A program made the translations under genes and the position numbers. From contig DALTWK010000009.1 in NCBI GenBank assembly GCA_029987115.1, forward strand, positions 1-59,146: a stretch of 59,146 nt of DNA. Reading direction: 5' to 3'. Below, one piece after another: positions 8,544 through 17,274 of the stretch. Under the pieces are notes generated by a model. It was not told where the DNA came from and did not search any database. It saw only the letters and a program-made list of their open reading frames with translations. This DNA comes from Methanocorpusculum sp. (GTDB taxonomy: Archaea > Halobacteriota > Methanomicrobia > Methanomicrobiales > Methanocorpusculaceae). Each line of letters starts with the position of its first letter. Positions within the stretch are counted from its first letter, which is position 1.

Positions 8544-11348
8544 ATGAGCATGAAAAATCTCGTCATCAAGGGAGCGAGGCAGCACAATCTGCAGAATATC
8601 TCAATAGAGCTGCCCCGCGACAAACTGATTGTCATAACCGGTGTTTCGGGATCCGGCAAATCCACCCTTGCCTTCGACACCATCTATGCCGAAGGTCAGC
8701 GCCGGTATGTGGAATCCCTCTCCGCCTACGCCCGGCAGTTCCTCGGTCAGATGCGCAAACCCGCCGTCGACTCTATTGAAGGACTGTCGCCGTCCATTGC
8801 AATAGAACAGAAGACCACGTCGAAAAATCCTCGCTCGACAGTCGGAACCGTCACGGAAATCTATGACTATCTGCGTCTGCTGTATGCCCGCATCGGTGTT
8901 CCGTACTGTCCGAAACACCACGTAAAGATAGAAGCGCGTACGCCCGAACAGATTGCCGACGCCATCCAGAACGATTTCAGCGGAATGGTAACCATTCTCG
9001 CGCCGGTTATCCGCAAGAAAAAAGGAACCTATGAAGCGCTCTTTCAGGATCTGAATGCAGACGGATTCACCAGAGTCAGAGTCGACGGCCAGATGTACCG
9101 CACCGATGACGAGATAAAACTCGGCCGCTACATCATGCACAATATCGATATCATCGTCGACCGCTGTGAAACCGGCGACCGTGCACGAATCGTTGAAGCA
9201 GTGGAAACCGCACTGAAACATGCCGACAGCGGTCTCGTTTATGCCAACGGCGGAGGAGACGATACGGTGTATTCATCGAAGATGGCATGCCCTATCTGCG
9301 GCATGTCGTTTGAAGAACTGCAGCCGAGAATGTTTTCGTTCAACAGTCCGTTCGGTGCATGCCCCACCTGCAACGGTCTCGGATTCCAGATGATTTTCGA
9401 TCCCGACCTGATCATTTCCAATAAGGAACTCAGTATTGCAGAAGGAGCGGTCAATACCTACAAGAACTTCCTTGATGGATTCAGAATTCAGTACCTGAAA
9501 GCCGTTGCCGACTACCTCGGATTCGACATGATGACGCCGATAAAGGATCTGACGGAAGAACAGTATAACGGACTGATGTACGGTCTTTCCGATACCAAGA
9601 TTCACTTCAAGCAGCAGTCCAAAAATGCCGCATTCGAATACAACGGAACCTGGGAAGGACTGCTTCCGCAGGTTGAGCGTCTGCATGCCACAACCAAATC
9701 AGAGTACCGGAAAGAAGAACTCGAAAAGTTCATGCGGGTTCTCCCGTGCCCGACATGCCACGGAAAACGTCTGAAAGAGTCGGTTCTCGCCGTCAAAATA
9801 CAGGGAAAGTCCATCGCCGATGTGACCGACCTCTCCATTGATGATGCGCTGGACTTCTTCGACAATCTGAAACTCACGGAAAAAGAAGCAGAGATTGCAA
9901 CGCTCATCCTCAAAGAACTGCACTCCCGCCTGAAATTCCTGCAGGAAGTCGGTCTCGGCTACCTGACGCTGTCCCGAAGCGCCGGTTCACTTTCCGGAGG
10001 AGAAGCACAGAGAATCCGTCTTGCTACCCAGATTGGGTCCAACCTCATGGGAGTGCTCTATATTCTTGATGAACCGTCCATCGGTCTCCATCAGCGGGAT
10101 AACCAGAAACTGATTGCAACCCTGCAGCATCTGCGTGACATGGGCAATACCCTGATTGTCGTGGAGCATGACGAAGATACCATCCGCTCAGCGGATTTCG
10201 TGGTGGATATCGGCCCGGGTGCCGGAATATACGGAGGAAATGTCACAGCAGCAGGAACACCGGATGAGATTGCCGCAACCAGAGATTCGCTTACCGGAAA
10301 ATATCTCTCCGGGGAACTGAGCATCCCGGTACCTGAAGTCAGGAGAACGTCGGATAAATTCCTGACCATCTCCGGCTGTACGGAAAACAACTTGAAAGAT
10401 ATTACAGCATCCATCCCCTTCGGAACCCTGACGCTGATAACCGGTGTTTCCGGTTCCGGAAAATCAACTCTTGTCTACGACACGCTCTATCAGGCGCTGA
10501 GAAAAGAACTGCGTGAAGCAAAAGTGACCCCGGGAGCATACAAAAAACTCTCCTATGACAAGAAAATCGAGAATGTCATTGTAATTGACCAGTCGCCGAT
10601 TGGCAGAACCCCGCGGTCAAATCCTGCCACCTACACCAAAGTCTTTGATGATATACGAAAAGTCTTTGCCGAGACAACAGAAGCGAAAATCCGCGGATAT
10701 GACCAGGGACGGTTCTCCTTCAATGTCAAAGGAGGACGGTGTGAAGCATGTTCCGGCGACGGTGTGGTGAAGATTGAAATGAACTTCCTGCCGGATGTCT
10801 ATGTTGAGTGTGAAGTCTGTAAAGGCACCAGATACAATGCGGAAACACTGGAAGTCAAATACAAAGGAAAAACCATTGCAGATGTGCTTGACATGAGTGT
10901 GGAAGAAGCGCTGGAACTCTTCGAAAACAGACCGAACATCAAAGCAAAACTTCAGACACTGGTCGATGTAGGTCTTGGATACATCAAACTCGGTCAGAGT
11001 TCGACAACACTTTCCGGAGGAGAAGCACAGAGAATCAAACTGACCCGTGAACTTGCCAAGAAATCCGGCGGAAAGACTGTCTATATCCTGGATGAACCGA
11101 CAACCGGTCTGCACTTCCATGACGTGAAGAAACTCATCGGCGTTCTCCAGAGTCTGGTTGACAAAGGAAACACCGTAATTGTAATTGAACACAACCTTGA
11201 TGTGATTAAATCGGCCGATTACATCATCGATCTCGGTCCGGAAGGCGGCAATGCCGGAGGAAAGATTATCGCCAAAGGCACGCCGGAAGAAGTGGCAAAA
11301 GTAAAAGAGAGTTACACCGGACAGTTCCTGAAAAAGATGCTCAGCTGA
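8544..11348 (+). CDS. uvrA: Excinuclease ABC subunit A
   Basis: UvrA is the DNA-damage sensor of nucleotide excision repair. It is a full-length protein of 934 residues with two ABC modules, each with GVSGSGKST (about 33 and 634), and two LSGGEAQRI signatures. The zinc sites are CPICGMSF...CPTCNGLG (about 251-285) and CEACSGDG...CEVCKGTR (about 731-765). In archaea the gene is generally thought to be of bacterial origin. The start may be this ATG or the one two codons later, because an AGGATGAG ribosome-site match sits just before the second. It ends 8 bp from the convergent alkyltransferase-like gene. Confidence 0.97.
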   Translation: MSMKNLVIKGARQHNLQNISIELPRDKLIVITGVSGSGKSTLAFDTIYAEGQRRYVESLSAYARQFLGQMRKPAVDSIEGLSPSIAIEQKTTSKNPRSTVGTVTEIYDYLRLLYARIGVPYCPKHHVKIEARTPEQIADAIQNDFSGMVTILAPVIRKKKGTYEALFQDLNADGFTRVRVDGQMYRTDDEIKLGRYIMHNIDIIVDRCETGDRARIVEAVETALKHADSGLVYANGGGDDTVYSSKMACPICGMSFEELQPRMFSFNSPFGACPTCNGLGFQMIFDPDLIISNKELSIAEGAVNTYKNFLDGFRIQYLKAVADYLGFDMMTPIKDLTEEQYNGLMYGLSDTKIHFKQQSKNAAFEYNGTWEGLLPQVERLHATTKSEYRKEELEKFMRVLPCPTCHGKRLKESVLAVKIQGKSIADVTDLSIDDALDFFDNLKLTEKEAEIATLILKELHSRLKFLQEVGLGYLTLSRSAGSLSGGEAQRIRLATQIGSNLMGVLYILDEPSIGLHQRDNQKLIATLQHLRDMGNTLIVVEHDEDTIRSADFVVDIGPGAGIYGGNVTAAGTPDEIAATRDSLTGKYLSGELSIPVPEVRRTSDKFLTISGCTENNLKDITASIPFGTLTLITGVSGSGKSTLVYDTLYQALRKELREAKVTPGAYKKLSYDKKIENVIVIDQSPIGRTPRSNPATYTKVFDDIRKVFAETTEAKIRGYDQGRFSFNVKGGRCEACSGDGVVKIEMNFLPDVYVECEVCKGTRYNAETLEVKYKGKTIADVLDMSVEEALELFENRPNIKAKLQTLVDVGLGYIKLGQSSTTLSGGEAQRIKLTRELAKKSGGKTVYILDEPTTGLHFHDVKKLIGVLQSLVDKGNTVIVIEHNLDVIKSADYIIDLGPEGGNAGGKIIAKGTPEEVAKVKESYTGQFLKKMLS

Positions 11349-11356
11349 AAAACAGA

Positions 11357-11821
11357 TTAGAGCATATCGGCAATATGCTCTATATAATCAGATACGAAAT
11401 ATTTCCCTTTTTTCTCAGTGATTACAAATCCTTCCTCTTCCAGTTTTTTCTTCTGCAGTTCCGGATACTCCGGAAATTTCGGATTGAGTTCACCATTTGG
11501 TTTGACTACACGCCAGAACGGAGTGATGTCATCTGACCGCTGATAACTTGCCCAGGCACAGATGTTGATAAAAATGCCGGCAGTCAGCGGACAGGTGATA
11601 TCAGCATGGTATTTTCCTGCAAGTTTCATCCGAAGTTCTGTTGTCGTTACCAGACTGCCTTCCGGAACGGTTCTGATGAGTGCATCATACTCAATCGGCG
11701 GTGCAATAACCATAGTTTTTCCTCCCCAGCGTTCGGCGGCCTTATCATCGAGTTCGACAAGCTTCGGCATATCCTTGGAGTCGTGCAGTTTCTTATTGAA
11801 ATCTTTCTTATTTTCGTTCAT
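11357..11821 (-). CDS. MGMT-family alkyltransferase-like protein without the acceptor cysteine
   Basis: This resembles the DNA-binding half of O6-alkylguanine-DNA alkyltransferase (VPEGSLVTTTELRMKLAG, then FWRVVKPNGELNPKFP...KKKLEEEGF). Where true enzymes have PCHRV it has PFWRV, so the alkyl-accepting cysteine is absent. Alkyltransferase-like proteins of this kind bind O6-alkylguanine and flag it to nucleotide excision repair. That would suit the neighbour uvrA, with which it is convergent; the link is inferred. The start is set at the ATG at 11821. The TATA-like ggtatatac is only about 8 bases upstream, so Met at 11770 is an alternative. Confidence 0.65.
   Translation of the reverse strand: MNENKKDFNKKLHDSKDMPKLVELDDKAAERWGGKTMVIAPPIEYDALIRTVPEGSLVTTTELRMKLAGKYHADITCPLTAGIFINICAWASYQRSDDITPFWRVVKPNGELNPKFPEYPELQKKKLEEEGFVITEKKGKYFVSDYIEHIADML
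11359..11381. terminator. Hairpin at the convergent ends of uvrA and the alkyltransferase-like gene
   Basis: AGAGCATAT and ATATGCTCT form a perfect 9-bp stem around CGGCA. It lies just after uvrA and inside the last codons of the opposing gene, so it could stop transcription in both directions. Confidence 0.45.
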
Positions 11822-11845
11822 AGATGTATATACCAAAATACATCG

Positions 11846-12661
11846 TCATTCCTGCGCAATAAACGGTTTGACAGGAACCTGAAGTTCCGTCAGCCACTCT
11901 TCAGGAGATTCCTTGTTCCAGGGGCCGTCGATATAGGATTCACGGGGCGTTTCGCAACAGACGTAGCCATTATCTTCAATCCACTTCAGGATATAGGCAT
12001 AGGCAGCACCCAGCGTATCATAATGTCCTTTGTGAAGGATAGAAGCAACTGTCGTTTCCGGGAGCGTTTTGAAAACAATGTCATCAACCGGGTTTCCTAT
12101 AGATACAACCGCCTGACAATACTCCGAAGTAATATCGGATTCACGATATTCATTGTCAAGATGCCGGCAGAAACAATAGTCCGGTGTGATGCATTTCAGA
12201 CCGGGATTTGCCGCTGCAAGTATCGCACCGGTCTCGGGAATTTTCTGCATCATATCATTATAAGAATGCAGATGCATCGTTCGTGAAAATACAATATATT
12301 CAGGAATGGTTTTGATGGTAACTGCATACGTCAGAGAATCTCCGTCACGAAGCAATGACTCGATGTGAACAATCTGCGATTGTATCGTTTGTATCGTCTG
12401 CTGAAGTTCCAGGCGCTTATTCAGGAGAATCTGTTTCAGATGAGCATCAGATGATAGTATCTGCCGAATTTCTTCAATGGAGAGCCCTGCCTGTCGCAGT
12501 TCCTGGATATGATACAAATCTGCAAGCTGTGATGTTTCATAGTAGCGGTATCCGGTGACCTTATCCACCTTCTTTGGAAGGAGCAGACCTTCCTGTGCAT
12601 AGAACCTGAGCGTTTTAACTGAGGTCCTTGTCAGTTTTGAGAAACCACCAATGCTGTACAT
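11846..12661 (-). CDS. MerR-family regulator with GyrI-like effector domain
   Basis: A MerR winged-helix domain (about 1-70: SIGGFSKLTRTSVKTLRFYAQEGLL, then GYRYY) is followed by a dimerising coiled coil (about 75-115) and a GyrI/BmrR-type ligand-binding domain (about 120-271, ending in HKGHYDTLGAAYAYILKWIEDNGY and PRESYIDGP). This layout is that of multidrug-sensing activators. No transporter is adjacent, so the target is unknown. Confidence 0.88.
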   Translation of the reverse strand: MYSIGGFSKLTRTSVKTLRFYAQEGLLLPKKVDKVTGYRYYETSQLADLYHIQELRQAGLSIEEIRQILSSDAHLKQILLNKRLELQQTIQTIQSQIVHIESLLRDGDSLTYAVTIKTIPEYIVFSRTMHLHSYNDMMQKIPETGAILAAANPGLKCITPDYCFCRHLDNEYRESDITSEYCQAVVSIGNPVDDIVFKTLPETTVASILHKGHYDTLGAAYAYILKWIEDNGYVCCETPRESYIDGPWNKESPEEWLTELQVPVKPFIAQE

Positions 12662-12785
12662 AGCACCAATCTATTGGATGCTCTATGCACATATAAGATA
12701 AGGCAACTCCCTCAAGGGGAGAGTTTTCAAAGCGTTGCTGATGAATCCATTCTGGTAAAGACAAGCCAATGAAGAAAATATACGC

Positions 12786-13385
12786 TTACAATTCCTGATT
12801 TTTGAAGACGAGTTCTGCCGCTTCCAGTTCTTCGCGGGTATTGACATTAAACACAAGCCCGGGTTCCTCCAGAAGAATCATAAGCTCATCCTGTTCATCG
12901 GTCAGGAGAGCACCCAGAAAAATATTCAGTGCACACGGTGTCGCTTCAACACCGCTGATTTCCTGGCGGTAGCGTGGCTGCATACCGTATCGTTCACAAA
13001 GAGAAATCGGCACCCACGTTGAACACGCCTGTTTTCCGGAGGCGAGATACTCGTCACGAACCCTTGTCACAATATCCGGTGTCAGATACGGAATATCAGC
13101 CGCAGAAGTAAAGAGCGGTCCCTCCTCCCCGGAAAACTCAACCGCCTCCTGCAAATCCTCCACATACCCGATTCCTGCCGTATTAATAGTATCAATCCCA
13201 TGGGCACGGCAGAAATTACGGGTATACGGTGTTTTATGAGAAGTAACCACCACCGGCTCAACTCCTGCACCGGTAAATGCATCAATAACCCGCGATAGCA
13301 TGGGGCGTCCGGCAACCGGAACAAGGGCCTTTTCTCCAAGCTTCAGCCGGGAACCTTCACCTCCGGCAAGAATCAGTGCAAGCAT
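12786..13385 (-). CDS. cobY: Adenosylcobinamide-phosphate guanylyltransferase
   Basis: CobY transfers GMP to adenosylcobinamide phosphate in the archaeal B12 pathway. The protein is 199 residues from the ATG at 13385. The MobA-like nucleotide signature LALILAGGEGSRLKLGEKALVPVAGRP is right at the N-terminus, which rules out the longer upstream reading to 13544. FTSAADIPYLTPDIV is the metal-binding loop and the C-terminal FNVNTREELEAAE is typical. It is divergent from the RHH-ftsZ unit. Confidence 0.85.
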   Translation of the reverse strand: MLALILAGGEGSRLKLGEKALVPVAGRPMLSRVIDAFTGAGVEPVVVTSHKTPYTRNFCRAHGIDTINTAGIGYVEDLQEAVEFSGEEGPLFTSAADIPYLTPDIVTRVRDEYLASGKQACSTWVPISLCERYGMQPRYRQEISGVEATPCALNIFLGALLTDEQDELMILLEEPGLVFNVNTREELEAAELVFKNQEL

Positions 13386-13481
13386 AGTACCTACCAGATT
13401 AGTGTTAATCGCAGAAATACCTGCTTTTTTTCCCCAAGATTGCCTGCAGAACATGCCGGATACCGGAAGTTCGGAAAAAGC

Positions 13482-13490
13482 TTTATATAC
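13482..13490 (+). promoter_or_regulatory. TATA box of the RHH-ftsZ unit
   Basis: TTTATATAC follows a purine-rich BRE-like GAAAAAGC. The expected start of transcription is near 13512, giving a leader of about 90 bases that contains the operator repeats. Confidence 0.6.
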
Positions 13491-13507
13491 TCTAAGATAC
13501 AAGTATG

Positions 13508-13584
13508 TTATGTCAAAACATAAAATCTGACGAAGGACTGACAATTGTCAGACAAATGTCAGATTAATGACTGACATTCGTCAG
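13508..13584 (+). promoter_or_regulatory. Operator array upstream of the RHH regulator and ftsZ
   Basis: The region contains TTATGT-CAAA-ACATAA (13508-13523), then repeated TCTGAC/GTCAGA half-sites: TCTGAC at 13526-13531, the perfect palindrome CTGACAATTGTCAG at 13538-13551, GTCAGA at 13558-13563, and CTGAC-ATTC-GTCAG at 13571-13584. Ribbon-helix-helix proteins bind such tandem inverted half-sites, so the gene right after it is the obvious binder. All sites lie between the TATA box and the first start codon, which suits repression. Confidence 0.65.
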
Positions 13585-13602
13585 ATTGGAGAAAACTGAA
13601 AA

Positions 13603-13788
13603 ATGGACCGAATTACCATCAGACTGCCACAACAGCAAGTGGATTTGCTTGAAAAACTGGTCGACACGGGAGAATTCCCGACCGTTTCCGAAGCAGTGCG
13701 CTATGCCGTACGTGACTTCCTCACGCAGCGTTCTGACCGGGTCATGCGGGACACGGATTCCATATCCACCTTTGACGTCCGTCTCTAA
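13603..13788 (+). CDS. Ribbon-helix-helix (CopG-type) DNA-binding protein
   Basis: A 61-residue RHH protein: the strand DRITIRLPQQQVDLLEKLV, a turn, then FPTVSEAVRYAVRDFLTQR. GGAGA sits about 10 bases before the ATG. It is followed after 19 bp by ftsZ, so it is likely a co-transcribed regulator of the unit, acting at the half-site array directly upstream. A different frame running through this gene into ftsZ is not coding. Confidence 0.85.
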   Translation: MDRITIRLPQQQVDLLEKLVDTGEFPTVSEAVRYAVRDFLTQRSDRVMRDTDSISTFDVRL

Positions 13789-13807
13789 CATTAGGGGTGT
13801 TACAAAA

Positions 13808-14962
13808 ATGCAGAGCATCATAAACGAAGCACTGAAAAACTCAGAACTTGAGAAAGGAATGCAGACAAGTTCCATCGTAGACGATGACGACATGCTCGGA
13901 CAGCCGAGAATTGTCATTGTCGGATGCGGAGGAGCAGGAAACAACACTATCAACCGCCTTCACAACATGAAGGTTGCAGGTGCAGAAACCATCGCAATCA
14001 ACACCGATAAGCAGCACCTCGACATGATCCAGGCAGACAAGCGTGTCTTAATCGGAAAGTCCCTCACCCGCGGATTAGGTGCAGGAGGTTTCCCGGACGT
14101 AGGACGCCGTGCAGCTGAAATGGCCCGCCCGACCTTAGAAGAACTCTTAAAGGACGCAGATCTTGTCTTCGTCACTGCCGGTATGGGAGGCGGAACTGGT
14201 ACCGGATCCGCACCGGTCGTTGCACAGATTGCAAAAGAACACGGAGCAATTGTCGTTGCAATGGTTTCCTACCCATTCCAGGTTGAGAGAGCAAGAATGC
14301 TCAAGGCAGAAGACGGTCTTGAAGCAATCCGCAATGCAGCAGACTCTGTCATTGTTCTCGACAACAACAGACTGAAAAACTTCGTCCCGAACCTTCCGCT
14401 CGGCCAGGCATTCTCTGTCATGGACCAGATTATTGCAGAAACCGTCAAGGGAATCTCCGAGACCATCACCGAACCGTCCTTAATCAACATCGACTACGCA
14501 GATGTCCGTGCAATCATGAGCAAGGGCGGTCTTGCAGTCATGCTTGTTGGTGAATCCAAACAGCAGAACAAGGCAGAATCCGTCATTCGCGACTGTCTGT
14601 CCCACCCGCTCCTCGACATTGACTTCCGCGGTGCAACCGGAGGACTTATCCACATCACCGGCGGTAACGATCTGACTCTCCACGATGCAGAGGAAATCGC
14701 ACAGCAGCTGACCTACGAACTTGACCCGCACGCAGATGTTATCTGGGGAGCACGTGTCAGAAAGGACTACGAAGGAAAGGTTTCCGTTATGGCAATCATG
14801 ACCGGTATCCAGGCTCCGCAGGGATTCGGTGGAACAACCGAGATTCCGCAGATGTCCGCTCCGAAGGCAACCTACTCCGCACCAAGCACCTTCCAGACCT
14901 CCTCCAACGCCCATGTTGAGGAAGTACGCACCAGCGGTGGAAACTTCGACTGGATCTTATAA
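13808..14962 (+). CDS. ftsZ: Cell division protein FtsZ
   Basis: This tubulin-like GTPase forms the division ring. It has 384 residues from the ATG preceded by GGGGTG. The GTP-binding GGAGNN is at about 41-46, the tubulin signature GGGTGTG at about 127-133, and the catalytic loop NIDYADVR has Asn227, Asp229 and Asp232. The tail ends in TSGGNFDWIL after a flexible linker. I do not assign it to archaeal FtsZ1 or FtsZ2. Codon use is strongly biased, as for an abundant protein. Confidence 0.95.
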   Translation: MQSIINEALKNSELEKGMQTSSIVDDDDMLGQPRIVIVGCGGAGNNTINRLHNMKVAGAETIAINTDKQHLDMIQADKRVLIGKSLTRGLGAGGFPDVGRRAAEMARPTLEELLKDADLVFVTAGMGGGTGTGSAPVVAQIAKEHGAIVVAMVSYPFQVERARMLKAEDGLEAIRNAADSVIVLDNNRLKNFVPNLPLGQAFSVMDQIIAETVKGISETITEPSLINIDYADVRAIMSKGGLAVMLVGESKQQNKAESVIRDCLSHPLLDIDFRGATGGLIHITGGNDLTLHDAEEIAQQLTYELDPHADVIWGARVRKDYEGKVSVMAIMTGIQAPQGFGGTTEIPQMSAPKATYSAPSTFQTSSNAHVEEVRTSGGNFDWIL

Positions 14963-15068
14963 GTTCAAAACCAAGTGACATACTACACACCACACTTCAT
15001 ACAATCCCGTACAAAGGAAAATACAATAGGGTAGAAGGGACTTCACACCACCCCGGATACCCATGCAT

Positions 15069-15116
15069 GCGGATAAGGAAGAGATCCGCACACCCCAACT
15101 ACTTTTTCAGTTGGGG
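15069..15116 (+). terminator. Double hairpin after ftsZ
   Basis: CCCCAACT-ACTTTTTC-AGTTGGGG (15093-15116) is a perfect 8-bp stem. Just ahead, GCGGAT and ATCCGC (15069-15089) form a second stem. The pair could be a terminator or a small processed structured RNA. Confidence 0.55.
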
Positions 15117-15191
15117 ATTTGGAACTGATTTTTACTGTTTTTCGCGCTATGTTTATATTGACAGAAGGTCTACAATAATAGGATAGTTGTG

Positions 15192-15221
15192 CATCTGCAT
15201 CTTCACAAACCCCTGCAGATG
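15192..15221 (+). promoter_or_regulatory. Hairpin in the leader of the coiled-coil gene
   Basis: CATCTGCA and TGCAGATG form a perfect 8-bp stem with a 14-base loop, about 130 bases before the start codon and downstream of a TATA-like TTTATATT. It could be a leader control element; I recognise no known riboswitch. Confidence 0.35.
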
Positions 15222-15350
15222 GTAACCGGTATAGGAATCAGAATACAGAAATTGAAAAATTCAGCTTATTTTCACTTTATTATTCAGGTCCCAGTCACGC
15301 ACCATCACGCAAGTGAAGATTGCAGGCAACTAACAGGATAGGTAAGAACG

Positions 15351-16241
15351 TTGACCGAAGAACTTGTCGATAAAAGAAAGGCACTCCTTGCAGAGTCTGA
15401 AGAACACAAAGCAAAACGCAATGAACTGAACGCACAGGCAAGCCAGTTCGCCCGTGAGAGAAACGAGCTGAACACCGCAACCCGCCAGTACGTCGAGGAA
15501 GCTCAGAAGAACAAAGAGCTCCGTGACCAGTCCAACCATGATGTTCAGGCTCTTAAGGAGAAGAGAAACGAGTTAAACGACAAGGCAAACGCCATCTTTG
15601 AAGAAATCGACGCAATCCGCGGAGAATCCGGACAGGCAGCCTCCCCGGCTCCGTCTGCACCGCACGAGAAGAAGCCGAGTGCACGCGAAATCCAGCGCCA
15701 GATTGACCAGCTCGAAGAGAAGCAGCAGACTGAACAGATGTCCAAGGAAAAGGAAAATGAGATTGTTGACAAGATTAAACAGCTCAAGACCGACCTTAAG
15801 GACCAGGAAGTCGAGCACGAGCAGAACAAAGAGGTTCGCTCCCGCTTAATTGAAGCACGTGAATTCAGAAAACAGGCATCTGCAATGCACGCAGAAGTCA
15901 CTGAAAAAGCAGAACTTGCACAGAAGCACCACGACCTTATGGTTGAATGCTACCGCAAGGCTGACAAGTCACGCGAGGGAGCAGATGCAAAGCACAAGCA
16001 GTTTGTCGAAGCTCAGGAAGCAGCAGATGCAGAACACAAGAAATTCATCGAGTGCCAGAAGCAGCTCCGCGATTACGACAAGGTCATCACCGGCATCAAG
16101 ACCAAGCAGAAGAAAGTAAAGGCGGTTAAAGAGGACAAGTCCGCAAGAAAGGAAGCAGAGTCTATCTTCAATGCTTTCAAGAGCGGAGGAAAACTCACCA
16201 CCGAAGACCTCCTGAAACTCCAGCGCTCAAAGCTGATCTAA
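15351..16241 (+). CDS. Coiled-coil protein of COG1340 type
   Basis: 296 residues, almost wholly charged heptad-repeat coiled coil (about 1-90 and 105-275), broken by a Pro/Ala-rich hinge (SGQAASPAPSAPHEKKPSA, about 93-111). It resembles the archaeal COG1340 family, whose function is unknown. The start is TTG at 15351, with AGGATAGGTAA just upstream; there is no suitable ATG. Codon use is as biased as in ftsZ, so it is probably abundant. A structural or chromosome-related role is possible but not shown. Confidence 0.75.
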   Translation: MTEELVDKRKALLAESEEHKAKRNELNAQASQFARERNELNTATRQYVEEAQKNKELRDQSNHDVQALKEKRNELNDKANAIFEEIDAIRGESGQAASPAPSAPHEKKPSAREIQRQIDQLEEKQQTEQMSKEKENEIVDKIKQLKTDLKDQEVEHEQNKEVRSRLIEAREFRKQASAMHAEVTEKAELAQKHHDLMVECYRKADKSREGADAKHKQFVEAQEAADAEHKKFIECQKQLRDYDKVITGIKTKQKKVKAVKEDKSARKEAESIFNAFKSGGKLTTEDLLKLQRSKLI

Positions 16242-16374
16242 GTTTCGGGAACTTTATCCCCTCATATTTTTTTGATTTTTTTGTACTTTTCAACACCACT
16301 TGATTCTCACATCCAATGGATTCCCGAAATCTTACCGTTCATTTGAAATTCTTATCCCTCCAATATAATTCCAG

Positions 16375-16839
16375 ATGAATAACAGTTTTGAACGCGAGAT
16401 GGTGCAGTGCTTCAACCGCTATTTCACCGAGCACCGTCTGACTGGATTTGCGTACCGTCTGAAGCAGTCCAACTTCAATACCCAGTACGTTGATATCATT
16501 GTCGACTCCCGCGTTCCTGGTTATTACCTCACCGTTGAGTGCAAATCACTCAAAGGAACCAGGCTTTCATTCTCAAGCAACTTCCATAAAGACAAGGACG
16601 ACGTTCACCAGATTGACAATATATCAGGATTCATCAAATACACAGGACGTACCGGATATCTGGCAGTCGAGTTCCGCGGAGGAAAAAAGAACGAGGCATA
16701 TCTTATGCCGTGGAAGCTGGTTCTGGAGTATTATGACACATCAAAAAGCATTCCCATTGAATCATTCAGAAACTGCATCTGTCTCGAGCGGATAACCGGA
16801 GGATACCGGCTTCCGGAAGAGGGACTTCCTGCAGAGTAA
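16375..16839 (+). CDS. Hjc-like Holliday junction resolvase/nuclease
   Basis: A 154-residue protein of the PD-(D/E)XK fold. It starts NNSFEREMVQ, as in archaeal Hjc, and has the catalytic series YVDIIV...YYLTVECKSLKG (Asp, then Glu-x-Lys). Hjc cuts four-way junctions during recombination and fork repair. The middle region (FSSNFHKDKDDVHQIDNISGFIKYTGRTGYLAVEFRG) also fits the family. It is longer than a minimal Hjc (about 120-130). The family assignment is fairly sure; the exact substrate is not. Confidence 0.7.
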   Translation: MNNSFEREMVQCFNRYFTEHRLTGFAYRLKQSNFNTQYVDIIVDSRVPGYYLTVECKSLKGTRLSFSSNFHKDKDDVHQIDNISGFIKYTGRTGYLAVEFRGGKKNEAYLMPWKLVLEYYDTSKSIPIESFRNCICLERITGGYRLPEEGLPAE

Positions 16840-17274
16840 GCGAAAATAGCTCCCAAAAACCGTTTTTTTCCCGTTTACCACGAGAAGTTCAACAACCAAG
16901 CACGGGTATCGCCCCTGCAGCATATGCAGCACCCCAGGAAAAGGCATATTAGATGAAGTACAATATTTCCCCATAAAAACCAGCCTCTCCATGAGTATCA
17001 GATTGTCTTCACGAAAGTCATCGGACGATTTTACAGGGGAAACGGTAAAAATAACGGTAAAATAACGGTATAATTTCGCCCCGTTTCAAAAAATAACATC
17101 AAAATAGACTTAAACAGGGTTTTTAAAAAATCGGATAAAAACGGTAAAACGAATACTCGCCCATCGTATTTCAAATCTGATGTACAGTCGGGTATGAAAC
17201 ATGCAAAAAAGAAAGAAAAGAAACATCAGACCTGGTAAGAGATCTGATGCACAACCTGCACGATAGAGGGCAGT
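16840..17274. other. AT-rich intergenic region with iteron-like repeats
   Basis: No gene is seen. 17030-17150 is AT-rich and contains ACGGTA four times: three tandem copies 11-12 bp apart (17042, 17054, 17065) and one at 17141. Inverted GAAACGG-type words are also present (GGGGAAACGG near 17036 and CCCCGTTTC near 17080). Spacing of one helical turn suggests a protein-binding array. No replication initiator gene is nearby, so an origin role is speculative. Confidence 0.35.

Larger units (their letters stand above)
14963..15350 (+). other. Long intergenic region with terminator, structured RNA and promoter
   Basis: No open gene is seen. It contains a GCGGAT/ATCCGC hairpin (15069-15089), the ftsZ terminator (15093-15116), a TATA-like TTTATATT near 15151, and a CATCTGCA/TGCAGATG hairpin (15192-15221) in the long leader of the coiled-coil gene. 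Confidence 0.5.

Noticed and set aside
13385..13544. N-terminal extension of CobY
   Set aside because: The nucleotide-binding motif normally begins at the N-terminus, and the extension covers the promoter of the divergent unit.
13586..13807. A longer FtsZ reading frame starting at 13586
   Set aside because: The extension runs out of frame through the RHH gene and its leader. FtsZ similarity and the GGGGTG ribosome site both support the ATG at 13808.
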